DNA of 27,852 bases from an uncultured Clostridia bacterium. Its GTDB lineage: Bacteria; Bacillota; Clostridia; Lachnospirales; CAG-274. A program made the translations under genes and the position numbers. The notes beneath the pieces were generated by a model. That model had not been told where the DNA came from. It ran no database searches and saw only the letters and a list, made by a program, of their open reading frames with translations. Location of the stretch: the NCBI GenBank assembly GCA_947589405.1, contig CANQBT010000008.1, positions 1 to 27,852 of the forward strand. The letters run 5' to 3'. Below, in pieces: positions 15,101 through 23,120 of this stretch; position 1 is the first letter of the stretch; each line of letters opens with the position of its first letter.

Positions 15101-15856
15101 ATGACACTTGAACGTTTTTTTAAAGAAAACAATAAAATAGCCTTAGGCTTTTCAGGCGGTGTAGACTCATCTTATCTGCTCTGGGCTGCAAAAAAATACA
15201 ATGCGGATATAATGGCATACTATGTCAGGACTCGGTTCCAGCCGAAGTTTGAATACAGAGATGCAATAAGACTTGCAAATGACCTGAATGCAAAAATAAC
15301 GGTCATAGATCACGATATACTTGCCCATAGCGCTATAACAGCCAATCCGTGCAATAGGTGTTATTACTGCAAGACTGAAATATTCTCTGCCATATGTGAA
15401 AAAGCTTTACAGGACGGCTATAGGGTGATAATAGACGGGACAAACGCTTCGGACGATGCAGAGGACAGACCGGGCATGAAGGCTCTTAAGGAGCTGAAAG
15501 TAATATCCCCTCTGAGAGAATGCGGCATTACAAAGTCTGATATACGCAGGCTTTCAAAGGAAGCGGGACTTTTTACATGGGACAAGCCGGCTTATGCTTG
15601 TCTTGCTACAAGAATAAATACAGGTAGCAAAATAACAGCTGAAAAGCTTGAAAAGATAGAAAAGTCAGAGGGCTTTCTTTTCGATATGGGTTTTGTAGAT
15701 TTCAGAGTACGAATGTATTACGATATTGCAAAGCTTCAGTTTACCGAAAAGGATATTAAAAGAGCCTTTGAAATGAGAGATATAATTCTGGCAGGCTTAT
15801 CCCCGTATTTTGAGGATATAGTGCTTGATATGAAGGACAGGAGAACAAATGGATAG
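15101..15856 (+). CDS. larE: LarE, ATP-dependent sulfur transferase for nickel pincer cofactor
   Basis: This is a 251-residue PP-loop protein. I chose the ATG at 15101 because GGAG (15091-15094) fits it; an ATG at 15089 overlaps that site. The PP-loop is SGGVDSS (18-24), which adenylates the pyridinium dicarboxylate intermediate made by LarB. A C-x2-C-x2-C group (Cys84, Cys87, Cys90) lies in NPCNRCYYCK. Cys167 in PAYACLATR is near where L. plantarum LarE has the Cys whose sulfur is sacrificed. The extra Cys could mean either the sacrificial mechanism or cluster-assisted sulfur transfer, as reported for some LarE proteins. The stop overlaps larB by eight bases. It is the first gene of larEBC, and larA is not in the window. 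Confidence 0.93.
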   Translation: MTLERFFKENNKIALGFSGGVDSSYLLWAAKKYNADIMAYYVRTRFQPKFEYRDAIRLANDLNAKITVIDHDILAHSAITANPCNRCYYCKTEIFSAICEKALQDGYRVIIDGTNASDDAEDRPGMKALKELKVISPLRECGITKSDIRRLSKEAGLFTWDKPAYACLATRINTGSKITAEKLEKIEKSEGFLFDMGFVDFRVRMYYDIAKLQFTEKDIKRAFEMRDIILAGLSPYFEDIVLDMKDRRTNG

Positions 15857-16604
15857 AGATAATATAAGAAAAATACTGAAAAATGTGGCTGAGGGCAAAA
15901 TCACTCCTTCCGAAGCGGAATTGCAGCTTAAACTGGAGCCCTTTGAGGAACTGGGATTTGCCAGTATAGATCATCACAGAGGCTTGCGGCAGGGTGTTTC
16001 GGAGGTAATATACGGCGCAGGAAAAACATCTGAGCAGATAGTGAAAATAGCTCAGGCATTAAAGGCAAAAGGACAAAAAACAATACTTATAACAAGACTT
16101 TCAAAGGAAAAGGCAGACTATATAAAAGGCTGTATAGAATTAAACTACTTTGAAATGGGAAATATAGGCATAATAGGAGAGATACCTGAGCCGAATACAG
16201 AGGGTACCATACTTATAGTAACAGGCGGCACAAGCGATATGCCTGTTGCGGAGGAGGCTGCCCTTACCTGTCAAGTGCTTGGAAACAATGTAAAGAAAAT
16301 ATATGATGCAGGCGTTGCAGGGATACACAGGCTTCTTGCTCACTCTGAGGATATTATGAGAGCGAAGGTGATAATAGCTATAGCGGGAATGGAAGGCGCA
16401 CTTGCCAGCGTAGTGGGAGGTCTTGCAGACTGTCCTGTTATAGCTGTGCCTACAAGCATTGGCTATGGCGCCTCCTTCGGAGGCTTGTCCGCTCTTTTGT
16501 CTATGCTCAATTCATGTGCCAGCGGCGTAAGTGTTGTCAATATAGACAACGGCTTTGGCGCAGGCTATATGGCAAGCATGATAAATCACATAGGAGGAAA
16601 ATAA
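15849..16604 (+). CDS. larB: LarB, nicotinate adenine dinucleotide carboxylase
   Basis: This is a 251-residue protein. LarB carboxylates and hydrolyses nicotinic acid adenine dinucleotide as the first step of the nickel pincer nucleotide pathway. A short N-terminal helical part (MDRDNIRKILKNVAEGKITPSEAE) precedes DHHRGLRQGVSEVIYGAGKT, a strongly family-specific stretch. The C-terminal half from about residue 120 is PurE-like, with VTGGTSDMPVAEEAALT, YDAGVAGIHRLL, AIAGMEGALASVVGGL and PTSIGYGASFGGLSAL. Length and motifs are typical. It overlaps larE by eight bases and larC follows after one base, so the three are translationally coupled. Frequent misannotation as a PurE-type AIR carboxylase should be avoided. 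Confidence 0.95.
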   Translation: MDRDNIRKILKNVAEGKITPSEAELQLKLEPFEELGFASIDHHRGLRQGVSEVIYGAGKTSEQIVKIAQALKAKGQKTILITRLSKEKADYIKGCIELNYFEMGNIGIIGEIPEPNTEGTILIVTGGTSDMPVAEEAALTCQVLGNNVKKIYDAGVAGIHRLLAHSEDIMRAKVIIAIAGMEGALASVVGGLADCPVIAVPTSIGYGASFGGLSALLSMLNSCASGVSVVNIDNGFGAGYMASMINHIGGK

Positions 16605-16605
16605 G

Positions 16606-17847
16606 ATGAAAACACTTTATATTGAGTGCAATATGGGAGCGGCAGGGGATATGCTCATGGCGGCTCTTCTGGAGCTGCACCCTGAGCCTGATAAATTTAT
16701 TGAAAAATTAAACAGTATAGGTATCCCCAATGTAAATATAGAAAAAGAAAAGACAAAAAAATGCGGCATTACGGGAACACATGTAAGGGTAATGGTAGAT
16801 GGTATAGAGGAAAACGAAGATCTTTTTGGACCTTTACACAATCACCATCACGATGAAGGTCATCATCACCATGATGAAGAACACCACCATCATGACGAAG
16901 GACATCATCACCATCACCACCATCATCACACCGGTCTTGGAGATATTGAGCATATAGTAAAGCATCTCGATATATCCGAAAAAGTGAAAAATGACGTTAT
17001 TTCGGTATATAGGCTTATTGCCGAAGCTGAAAGCAAAGCCCACGATTGTGAAATAGAGAATATACATTTTCACGAGGTCGGCACAATGGACGCCGTTGCC
17101 GATGTCACAGGCGTGTGTATGCTTCTGGACGATATAAAGCCCGATAATATTATAGTTTCCCCTGTTAATGTAGGCTATGGTCAGGTAAGGTGCGCTCATG
17201 GCATACTTCCCGTTCCTGCTCCTGCGACAGAATATATCTTAAGCGGCGTACCTATATACAGCGGGAATATTGAAGGCGAGCTTTGCACTCCTACGGGAGC
17301 GGCGCTTTTAAAGTACTTTGCGGACGAATTCGGAAACATGCCCCTTATCAGCATACAGAAAACAGGCTATGGCATGGGTACAAAGGATTTTGAAACTGCA
17401 AACTGCGTAAGGGCTTTTTTGGGAGAAGCTGAGGATAAAACCGATAAGGTCATAGAGCTTATGTGCAACATAGACGATATGACAGGGGAAAGACTGGGCT
17501 TTGCCATGAACAGACTTCTGGAATCAGGCGCAGCCGATGTATTTACAACTCCCATAGGTATGAAAAAGAACAGACCAGGCGTTCTCCTTACCTGCATATG
17601 CTCTGAGGATAAAAGAGAGGAAATGGTAAGGCTTATATTCAAGCACACCACTACAATAGGCATAAGGGAAAACAGACTTGACAGATATATACTGGACAGG
17701 ACCGAAAAAACCGTCCCTACGGAATACGGAAATATAAGAGTAAAGGAATCAAAGGGCTACGGCGTTACCCGTACCAAAGCGGAATATAACGACCTTGAAA
17801 AAATAGCCCTTGAAAATGATATTGACATTTCGGACATAAAGCTGTGA
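16606..17847 (+). CDS. larC: LarC, nickel insertion cyclometallase, unsplit
   Basis: This is a 413-residue protein. LarC inserts nickel into the dithiolated pyridinium mononucleotide in a CTP-dependent reaction. The start YIECNMGAAGDMLMAALLEL is typical, as are FHEVGTMDAVADVTGVCMLLD, SPVNVGYGQVRCAHGILPVPAPA and TPTGAALLKYFADEFG. The C-terminal part contains CNIDDMTGERLGFA and TPIGMKKNRPGVLLT. Residues 78-108 are a metal-binding-like tract with 21 His interrupted by DEG and DEE. In L. plantarum the protein is encoded as larC1/larC2 joined by a programmed frameshift; here one uninterrupted frame encodes both halves. The gene ends at a strong terminator. It completes larEBC. Confidence 0.95.
   Translation: MKTLYIECNMGAAGDMLMAALLELHPEPDKFIEKLNSIGIPNVNIEKEKTKKCGITGTHVRVMVDGIEENEDLFGPLHNHHHDEGHHHHDEEHHHHDEGHHHHHHHHHTGLGDIEHIVKHLDISEKVKNDVISVYRLIAEAESKAHDCEIENIHFHEVGTMDAVADVTGVCMLLDDIKPDNIIVSPVNVGYGQVRCAHGILPVPAPATEYILSGVPIYSGNIEGELCTPTGAALLKYFADEFGNMPLISIQKTGYGMGTKDFETANCVRAFLGEAEDKTDKVIELMCNIDDMTGERLGFAMNRLLESGAADVFTTPIGMKKNRPGVLLTCICSEDKREEMVRLIFKHTTTIGIRENRLDRYILDRTEKTVPTEYGNIRVKESKGYGVTRTKAEYNDLEKIALENDIDISDIKL
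16837..16929 (+). repeat. His-codon repeat tract inside larC
   Basis: The tract consists of units of four His codons followed by GAT/GAC-GAA-GGT/GAA (period 21 bases), ending in nine His codons. CAC and CAT are mixed. Such tandem DNA can change copy number, which would vary the length of the His tract without shifting frame when whole units are gained or lost. Confidence 0.85.
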
Positions 17848-17848
17848 C

Positions 17849-17880
17849 AAAAATCGCTGTTACGCAACAGCGATTTTTTT
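17849..17880 (+). terminator. Terminator of larEBC
   Basis: AAAAATCGCTGTT (17850-17862 region) pairs with AACAGCGATTTTT around an ACGC loop and runs into a T-tract ending at 17880. It begins two bases after the larC stop. Confidence 0.93.
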
Positions 17881-17889
17881 ATATATTTC

Positions 17890-17918
17890 TTGCACATATT
17901 CGTCTATTATGTTATAAT
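17890..17918 (+). promoter_or_regulatory. Promoter of the kduD-tmk operon
   Basis: TTGCAC (17890-17895), a 17-base spacer and TATAAT (17913-17918), 40 bases before the kduD start and just after the larC terminator. No later promoter is obvious before 23109. Confidence 0.82.
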
Positions 17919-17958
17919 TACTTTATTTAAGAGTGCGCAAATGAGAGGAAGGTATTAC

Positions 17959-18720
17959 ATGATATTGGACGATTTTAAACTTAACGGAAAAGTAGCTGTA
18001 GTAACAGGAGCAAATACAGGACTGGGGCAGGGAATGTGCGTTGCTCTTTCACAGGCAGGCGCTAAGGTAGCGGGAGTTGCCAGAAGGAGCTGTGACGAAA
18101 CAAGGGCTTTTATAGAAGAAAATGGCGGAGAATTTCTTGAGGTCATAGCGGATCTTGGGACTACCGCTCATATAGACAGGATAATAAAAGAAGTGAAGGA
18201 TAAATTCGGCAGAGTTGATATACTTGTGAACAATGCCGGTATAATAATGCGTGAGGACGCCGTTGACGTTACTGAGGAAAACTGGGAAAAGGTAATAAAT
18301 ATAAATCTTAATGTGGTATTTTTCCTTTCACAGGCCTTTGCAAAGGAATTTGAAAAGCAGCAAAGCGGCGGCAAGATAATAAACATAGCGTCAATGCTAA
18401 GCTATCAGGGCGGTATAAGAGTGCCTTCATATACTGCAAGCAAGTCTGCCGTTATGGGGCTTACAAGAGCCCTTGCAAATGAGTGGGCGGCAAAGGGCAT
18501 TAATGTAAATGCTGTGGCTCCGGGCTATATGGCTACAAACAATACGGATCAGCTCAGAAAGGACGCAGACCGTTCGGAAGCTATTCTGGACAGGATACCC
18601 GCAGGCAGATGGGGTACTCCCGAAGATATGAAGGGCGCTGTAGTATTCCTTGCCTCAAAGGCTTCAGACTATGTAAACGGCTTTACCATAGCTGTAGACG
18701 GCGGATGGCTGGCAAGGTAG
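17959..18720 (+). CDS. kduD: 2-dehydro-3-deoxy-D-gluconate 5-dehydrogenase (KduD-like SDR)
   Basis: This is a 253-residue short-chain dehydrogenase. The ATG at 17959 has GAGAGGAAGG about seven bases upstream; a longer frame reaching back to 17890 would overlap the promoter. The cofactor motif is TGANTGLG (16-23), NNAG is at 91-94, and the catalytic set is Asn118, Ser145, Tyr158 and Lys162. Long stretches such as KIINIASMLSYQGGIRVPSY and SDYVNGFTIAVDGGWLAR are almost the same as E. coli KduD. KduD interconverts 2,5-diketo-3-deoxygluconate and 2-keto-3-deoxygluconate in hexuronate and pectin breakdown. Here no kduI or other uronate gene is adjacent. Instead tmk begins nine bases later, so a sugar enzyme heads a housekeeping operon. 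Confidence 0.92.
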   Translation: MILDDFKLNGKVAVVTGANTGLGQGMCVALSQAGAKVAGVARRSCDETRAFIEENGGEFLEVIADLGTTAHIDRIIKEVKDKFGRVDILVNNAGIIMREDAVDVTEENWEKVININLNVVFFLSQAFAKEFEKQQSGGKIINIASMLSYQGGIRVPSYTASKSAVMGLTRALANEWAAKGINVNAVAPGYMATNNTDQLRKDADRSEAILDRIPAGRWGTPEDMKGAVVFLASKASDYVNGFTIAVDGGWLAR

Positions 18721-18729
18721 GAGGTCGGT

Positions 18730-19362
18730 ATGTCAGGTCTTTTTATTACAATTGAGGGTACAGACGGTGCGGGCAAGACTACTCAGATAAAGCTTCTTGA
18801 AAAATATTTGAAGGACAAAGGCTATAATGTAGTCTGCACAAGAGAACCCGGCGGTACTCCCATAAGCGAAAAAATAAGAGAAATAATAATCGATAAGAAT
18901 AATAGTGAAATGACAGATATAACAGAAGCGCTTTTATATGCTGCTTCAAGAGCACAGCATACCTCACAGGTAATATTGCCTGCTCTCAATGACGGAGGTA
19001 TCGTTATAAGCGACAGGTATCTGGACAGCAGTATTGTATATCAGGGCTTTGCCAGAGGTATGGGAGATAAGCTCATAAAAGGTATAAACAAATATGCCGT
19101 AGGAGAGCTGGAGCCCGATATTACATTTTTTCTGCGGCTTAAGCCTGATGACAGCATAGACCGTAAGGAAAAGCAGACTGAACTGGACAGGATAGAATCT
19201 GAAAAGGCAGGCTTTCATCAGAGGGTATATGACGGTTATGTAAGGCTTTCAAAGAGATACAGAGACAGAATAAAGGTCATAGACGCTCTTGACAGCATAG
19301 AGAATATACATGAACGCATAGTTATGGATATTGAAGAGCTTCTGGATAAAAGCAGTATTTAG
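18730..19362 (+). CDS. tmk: Thymidylate kinase
   Basis: This 210-residue enzyme phosphorylates dTMP to dTDP with ATP in the cytosol. The P-loop is GTDGAGKTT (10-18), TREPGG is at 37-42, and DRY is at 95-97 in ISDRYLDSSIVYQGFARG. The lid region contains DRKEKQTELDRIE. Length is typical for bacterial Tmk. GGAGGTCGG directly before the ATG serves as ribosome binding site and overlaps the end of kduD. In B. subtilis the order is tmk, yaaQ, yaaR, holB, yaaT; here yaaQ and yaaR are missing and holB follows at once. Confidence 0.96.
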   Translation: MSGLFITIEGTDGAGKTTQIKLLEKYLKDKGYNVVCTREPGGTPISEKIREIIIDKNNSEMTDITEALLYAASRAQHTSQVILPALNDGGIVISDRYLDSSIVYQGFARGMGDKLIKGINKYAVGELEPDITFFLRLKPDDSIDRKEKQTELDRIESEKAGFHQRVYDGYVRLSKRYRDRIKVIDALDSIENIHERIVMDIEELLDKSSI

Positions 19363-19372
19363 AGGTATAAAT

Positions 19373-20356
19373 ATGGATCTTGACCGTATTGTGGGACATA
19401 AGGATATAATAGAGCATATGCAAAGCTCAATAAAGAACAATAGGGTAAATCACGCCTATATTCTTGACGGACCAAAGGGCATAGGCAAAATGACTTTGGC
19501 AAGAGCTTTTGCCAAAACGCTCAACTGTGAAAAAGGCGGCACAATACCCTGCGGAAGCTGTATAAGCTGCAAGACCTTTGACGAAAACAACAATCCCGAC
19601 ATTATTTATCTGACTCACAAAACGGCAGGTATAACCGTAGACGACGTAAGGGAACAGATTGTAAAAAATATTGTATTGAAGCCCTACAGGAATCGGTATA
19701 AAATATTTATTATAGCAGATGCTCACAAAATGAATACAGCTGCTCAGAACGCTTTTTTAAAATCCCTTGAGGAGCCGCCTTCATATGGCATATTTATATT
19801 GCTTAGTGAAAATTCTTCAAATTTTCTTGCGACTGTGCTTTCCCGATGTGTTGTATTCAAGCTAAGACCGGTACCCTATGATGCTGCTGCAAGATATATA
19901 TCACAGGTAAAGGGTATTGAATACGATGATGCTGTTCTTTACAGCAGATATTCTATGGGAAATATAGGAAAGGCTATAGAGCTTATAGACTCTTCCGAAT
20001 TTCGTGAGCTCAGAGATAAAAGCGCAGAAATAGCTCTGCAAATAGAAGATGCGGATATGATACGGCTTTACGATATTATAGACGGCATAAAGGAGGACAG
20101 GGAAAGACTTGTACGTATGCTTGAAATAATATATATGCTGTACAGAGATGCTCTTGTCTATATAAAAACAGGCGATGAAAAAAGGCTTATACAACAGGAT
20201 AAGATAAATTGCATAAGCGGTATCGCTCAGAAGGCAGGTTCGGCAGCTCTTATAAGAAGATGCGAAGCTATTGAAGATACGGCAGTCAAGCTGAGAAATA
20301 ACGGCAATGCACAGCTTTTGCTGGAAACATTGTTTTTTAAGATAAAGGAGAGATAG
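19373..20356 (+). CDS. holB: DNA polymerase III delta prime subunit
   Basis: This is a 327-residue clamp-loader subunit. The ATG at 19373 has AGAGGT upstream (19361-19366), overlapping the tmk stop. The start DLDRIVGHKDIIEHMQ is typical. The P-loop region is GPKGIGKM (33-40), with Met where Ser or Thr normally binds Mg-ATP. The Zn-binding Cys are 52, 60, 63 and 66 in NCEKGGTIPCGSCISC. NAFLKSLEEPPSYGIFILLSE and ATVLSRCVVFKL follow, the latter with the SRC motif. The delta prime subunit does not need to hydrolyse ATP, so the altered loop does not imply a broken gene. It acts with DnaX and delta to load the beta clamp. Confidence 0.94.
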   Translation: MDLDRIVGHKDIIEHMQSSIKNNRVNHAYILDGPKGIGKMTLARAFAKTLNCEKGGTIPCGSCISCKTFDENNNPDIIYLTHKTAGITVDDVREQIVKNIVLKPYRNRYKIFIIADAHKMNTAAQNAFLKSLEEPPSYGIFILLSENSSNFLATVLSRCVVFKLRPVPYDAAARYISQVKGIEYDDAVLYSRYSMGNIGKAIELIDSSEFRELRDKSAEIALQIEDADMIRLYDIIDGIKEDRERLVRMLEIIYMLYRDALVYIKTGDEKRLIQQDKINCISGIAQKAGSAALIRRCEAIEDTAVKLRNNGNAQLLLETLFFKIKER

Positions 20357-20358
20357 TT

Positions 20359-21231
20359 ATGATAGTAGTGGGAGTTAGATTTAAACCGGCAGGTAAGATA
20401 TATTACTTTGATCCCGACAATATGGATATTGCAAATGGTGAAAATGTTATTGTGGAAACCGTAAGAGGTGTAGAATTCGGTACGGTAGTCATATCCAACA
20501 GGGAAATAGATGAAAATGAGATCGTAGCGCCTCTTAAGAAGGTTATGAGAGTGGCTGACGAAGAAGATAAGGCAAGGAACGACGCCAATAAAGAGAAGGA
20601 AAAGGAAGCTTTTTCCATATGTGTTGATAAGATAAAGAAGCATGGACTTGAAATGAAGCTTATCGATACGGAAATAACATTTGACAACAGCAAGCTTATT
20701 TTCTATTTTACAGCTGACGGAAGGATCGATTTCAGAGATCTTGTAAAGGATCTGGCTGCAATATTCAGAACAAGGATAGAATTAAGACAGATAGGTGTAA
20801 GAGATGAAGCCAAAATGCTTAACGGCATAGGTATATGCGGCAGGACTCTTTGCTGTGCTACATTTTTAGGGGACTTTCACCCGGTAAGCATAAAGATGGC
20901 AAAGGATCAGGGACTTTCACTTAATCCTTCTAAAATATCGGGCATATGCGGCAGACTTATGTGCTGCCTTAAATATGAGCAGGACGCTTATGAGGAATTG
21001 CTTAAAAATCTTCCCCATGAAGGAGATATTATAGACACTCCCGAAGGTGAAGGCGAGGTGCTTGATGTAAACGTATTAAGACAGATCATCAAAACGGCTG
21101 TGAGAAAACCGCCTAAGAATGACGTAAGCATATGCTTTTTCTCTCCCGATGAAATAACCATTATAAAGAGAAAGCATTACAGGGAGGAACATATTTCAGC
21201 TGAAGAATTAAAGGAATTATTGGATGAATAA
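20359..21231 (+). CDS. ricT: RicT/YaaT, PSP1-domain protein
   Basis: This is a 290-residue protein. The N-terminus VVGVRFKPAGKIYYFDP and the repeated cysteine motifs CGRTLCC (160-166) and CGRLMCC (197-203) identify the PSP1/RicT family. In B. subtilis RicT forms the Y-complex with RicA and RicF, carries [4Fe-4S] clusters and assists RNase Y in mRNA maturation. All six Cys expected for such clusters are visible: 160, 165, 166, 197, 202 and 203. AAGGAG at the end of holB provides the ribosome binding site, and only two bases separate the genes. The C-terminus overlaps the start of the methyltransferase gene by eight bases. ricA and ricF are not in the window. Confidence 0.94.
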   Translation: MIVVGVRFKPAGKIYYFDPDNMDIANGENVIVETVRGVEFGTVVISNREIDENEIVAPLKKVMRVADEEDKARNDANKEKEKEAFSICVDKIKKHGLEMKLIDTEITFDNSKLIFYFTADGRIDFRDLVKDLAAIFRTRIELRQIGVRDEAKMLNGIGICGRTLCCATFLGDFHPVSIKMAKDQGLSLNPSKISGICGRLMCCLKYEQDAYEELLKNLPHEGDIIDTPEGEGEVLDVNVLRQIIKTAVRKPPKNDVSICFFSPDEITIIKRKHYREEHISAEELKELLDE

Positions 21232-21958
21232 GCTTTTGAAAAATGAAAGAATAGACGATCTTTACAGAAACGGCTACAAGATAATACAGAGCAGCGACAC
21301 ATTCAGCTTTGGTATAGACGCTGTGCTTTTAAGCGGTTTTGCTAAGGTAAAGAAGGGCGAAAGGGTATTGGATATGTGTACGGGCACAGGCGTCATACCC
21401 ATTCTTCTTGAAGCAAAGACGAAGGGACAGCATTTTGACGCTATAGAAATACAGGAATGCAGCGCAGATATGGCAAGACGCTCTGTTGCCCTTAACGGAC
21501 TTGAAAATAAAATAACCATTATTCAGGGAGATATAAGGCTGTGCGATACATATTTTGAACAGGGGAGCTTTAATGTTGTAACATGTAATCCTCCTTATAC
21601 TCCTGCGGGTACAGGTTATGTAAATGATATGGGCCCTGTGGCAATAGCAAGGCATGAGATAATGTGCAATATAGAGGACGTATTTTCTGCTGCCAATAAG
21701 ATGCTTAAATACGGCGGAAGATTTTATATGGTACATCGTTTTGAAAGGCTTTGCGATATATTCTGCAAAGGAAGAAAGTATATACTGGAGCCTAAGTTTA
21801 TAAGATTTGTGCAGACAGGGCAGACAAAGCCCCCAAGTCTTGTGCTCATTGAGTTTATAAAGGGCGGTGGTCCGGGACTCAAAACAGGGCTTCCTCTTGT
21901 GGTATATAACAGCGACGGAAGCTACAGCGATGAAGTGAACGATATTTATAATAAATAG
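21224..21958 (+). CDS. tRNA1(Val) (adenine-N6)-methyltransferase, TrmN6/YabB-like
   Basis: This is a 244-residue SAM-dependent methyltransferase. The opening RIDDLYRNGYKIIQSSDTFSFGIDAVLL is characteristic of the YfiC/YabB group. Motif I is DMCTGTG (50-56), and the catalytic NPPY is at 122-125, the signature of amino-group N6 adenine methylation. VQTGQTKPPSLVLIEFIKGGGPG near residue 200 is a further family mark. The E. coli homologue methylates A37 of tRNA-Val. The gene sits between ricT and rsmI, as yabB does in B. subtilis, while yabA and the GIY-YIG gene yazA found there are absent. The 5' end overlaps ricT by eight bases. Confidence 0.92.
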   Translation: MNKLLKNERIDDLYRNGYKIIQSSDTFSFGIDAVLLSGFAKVKKGERVLDMCTGTGVIPILLEAKTKGQHFDAIEIQECSADMARRSVALNGLENKITIIQGDIRLCDTYFEQGSFNVVTCNPPYTPAGTGYVNDMGPVAIARHEIMCNIEDVFSAANKMLKYGGRFYMVHRFERLCDIFCKGRKYILEPKFIRFVQTGQTKPPSLVLIEFIKGGGPGLKTGLPLVVYNSDGSYSDEVNDIYNK

Positions 21959-21967
21959 GAGAATATT

Positions 21968-22798
21968 ATGCTATATGTATGCGGTACACCAATAGGAAAT
22001 ATGGAGGATATGACCTACAGAGCAGTAAGGATACTGTCTGAGGTGGACCTTATTGCAGCTGAGGATACCAGAAATACATTGAAGCTTATGAATCACTTCA
22101 ATATAAAGACTAAGCTGACCAGCTATCACGAGCATAATAAGGAAACAAAAGGTCCTCAGCTTATAGAGCTGCTTAAAAAGGGCATGGATATAGCAATAGT
22201 AACAGATGCGGGAATGCCCGGAATATCCGATCCCGGTGAGGATATTATAAGGCTGTGTTATGAAAATGATATAGATGTGACCATAGTTCCGGGACCTACA
22301 GCCGCAGTTACGGCTGCGGTACTCAGCGGACTGAAATGCAGAAGCTATATATTCGAGGGCTTTTTGCCTAAGAGCAAAAGACAGAGAGCAGAGGTCCTTG
22401 AGCGTCTTAAAAATGAAACAAGAACAACGGTATTTTATGAAGCCCCTCACCATCTTGTGAGCACTCTTGAAGAAATATATGACGCTGTAGGTGAGAGAAA
22501 CTGTGCTGTGGAAAGAGAGCTTACAAAAAAGCACGAAGCCGTTGAGAGAGGAAAGCTGAGCAGTATACTGGAATATTTCGGTAAAAATGAGCCAAAAGGT
22601 GAATTTGTAATTGTAATAGAGGGTATAGCCTCAGATGAGCTTAGGAACAAAGAGCTTACGAAATATGATGATATAAGTATAAAAGAGCACTTTGAAAAAT
22701 ATATTTCACAAGGGCTTGATGAAAAGAACGCTATGAAGCAGGTAGCTAAGGACAGAAATATCGGCAAGAGAGATGTATATAAGGAAGTAAAGAGTTAA
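21968..22798 (+). CDS. rsmI: 16S rRNA (cytidine-2'-O)-methyltransferase RsmI
   Basis: This is a 276-residue tetrapyrrole methylase-fold enzyme that methylates the ribose of C1402 in 16S rRNA. GTPIGN (6-11), AAEDTRNTLKLMNHF, SYHEHN, DAGMPGISDPGE and VPGPTAAVTAAVLSGL follow in family order, and ERELTKKHE lies in the C-terminal half. The last 45 residues (LDEKNAMKQVAKDRNIGKRDVY) form the small helical C-terminal domain typical of RsmI. AGGAG precedes the ATG by about seven bases. The stop TAA overlaps the next ATG by one base. Confidence 0.95.
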   Translation: MLYVCGTPIGNMEDMTYRAVRILSEVDLIAAEDTRNTLKLMNHFNIKTKLTSYHEHNKETKGPQLIELLKKGMDIAIVTDAGMPGISDPGEDIIRLCYENDIDVTIVPGPTAAVTAAVLSGLKCRSYIFEGFLPKSKRQRAEVLERLKNETRTTVFYEAPHHLVSTLEEIYDAVGERNCAVERELTKKHEAVERGKLSSILEYFGKNEPKGEFVIVIEGIASDELRNKELTKYDDISIKEHFEKYISQGLDEKNAMKQVAKDRNIGKRDVYKEVKS

Positions 22799-23109
22799 TG
22801 GAAACAGTATTGGTCGTATTGGGATTTATATCATTAATATTGGGTATTATAGGAACGCTTCTTCCGGTCGTCCCTACAATACCCTTCCTTTTTGTGGCGT
22901 ACATATGTTTTTCAAAGGGATCTCCACGCTTCAGAAGATGGTATTATCAATCCGCATTCCATAAAAAATATCTCCGGGCAGTACGTTTTTACAGAACTGT
23001 ACCCTTAAGATACAAGATAATGTATGTTATAGGCGTGTCCGCCTTTGTAATGGCTGTAATTACGGTAATGATAGTCATTTATGCCAAAACAGGGTTCCGT
23101 TTCTTTTGA
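22798..23109 (+). CDS. DUF454 (YbaN-like) membrane protein
   Basis: This is a 103-residue inner membrane protein. LGFISLILGIIGTLLPVVPTIPFLFVAYICFSKGSPRF is the DUF454 signature, with the PVVPTxPF proline cluster between two hydrophobic segments (about 3-20 and 23-38). A third membrane helix lies at about 75-97. A basic central loop (RFRRWYYQ, HKKYLRAVRFYR) should face the cytoplasm. The ATG shares its A with the rsmI stop (TAATG), so translation is coupled. The function of DUF454 proteins is not established. Confidence 0.9.
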   Translation: METVLVVLGFISLILGIIGTLLPVVPTIPFLFVAYICFSKGSPRFRRWYYQSAFHKKYLRAVRFYRTVPLRYKIMYVIGVSAFVMAVITVMIVIYAKTGFRFF

Positions 23110-23120
23110 AAAATATGAAT

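Noticed and set aside
16837..16929. Short repeats in larC as a CRISPR-like array
   Set aside because: The period is 21 bases, in frame, and fully explained by His-rich coding sequence.
16606..17847. Programmed frameshift in larC as in L. plantarum
   Set aside because: Both halves are encoded in one continuous frame, so no frameshift is needed.
17890..17958. Upstream extension of the kduD reading frame
   Set aside because: It would overlap the promoter and has no ribosome binding site, while the ATG at 17959 has one and matches the KduD N-terminus.
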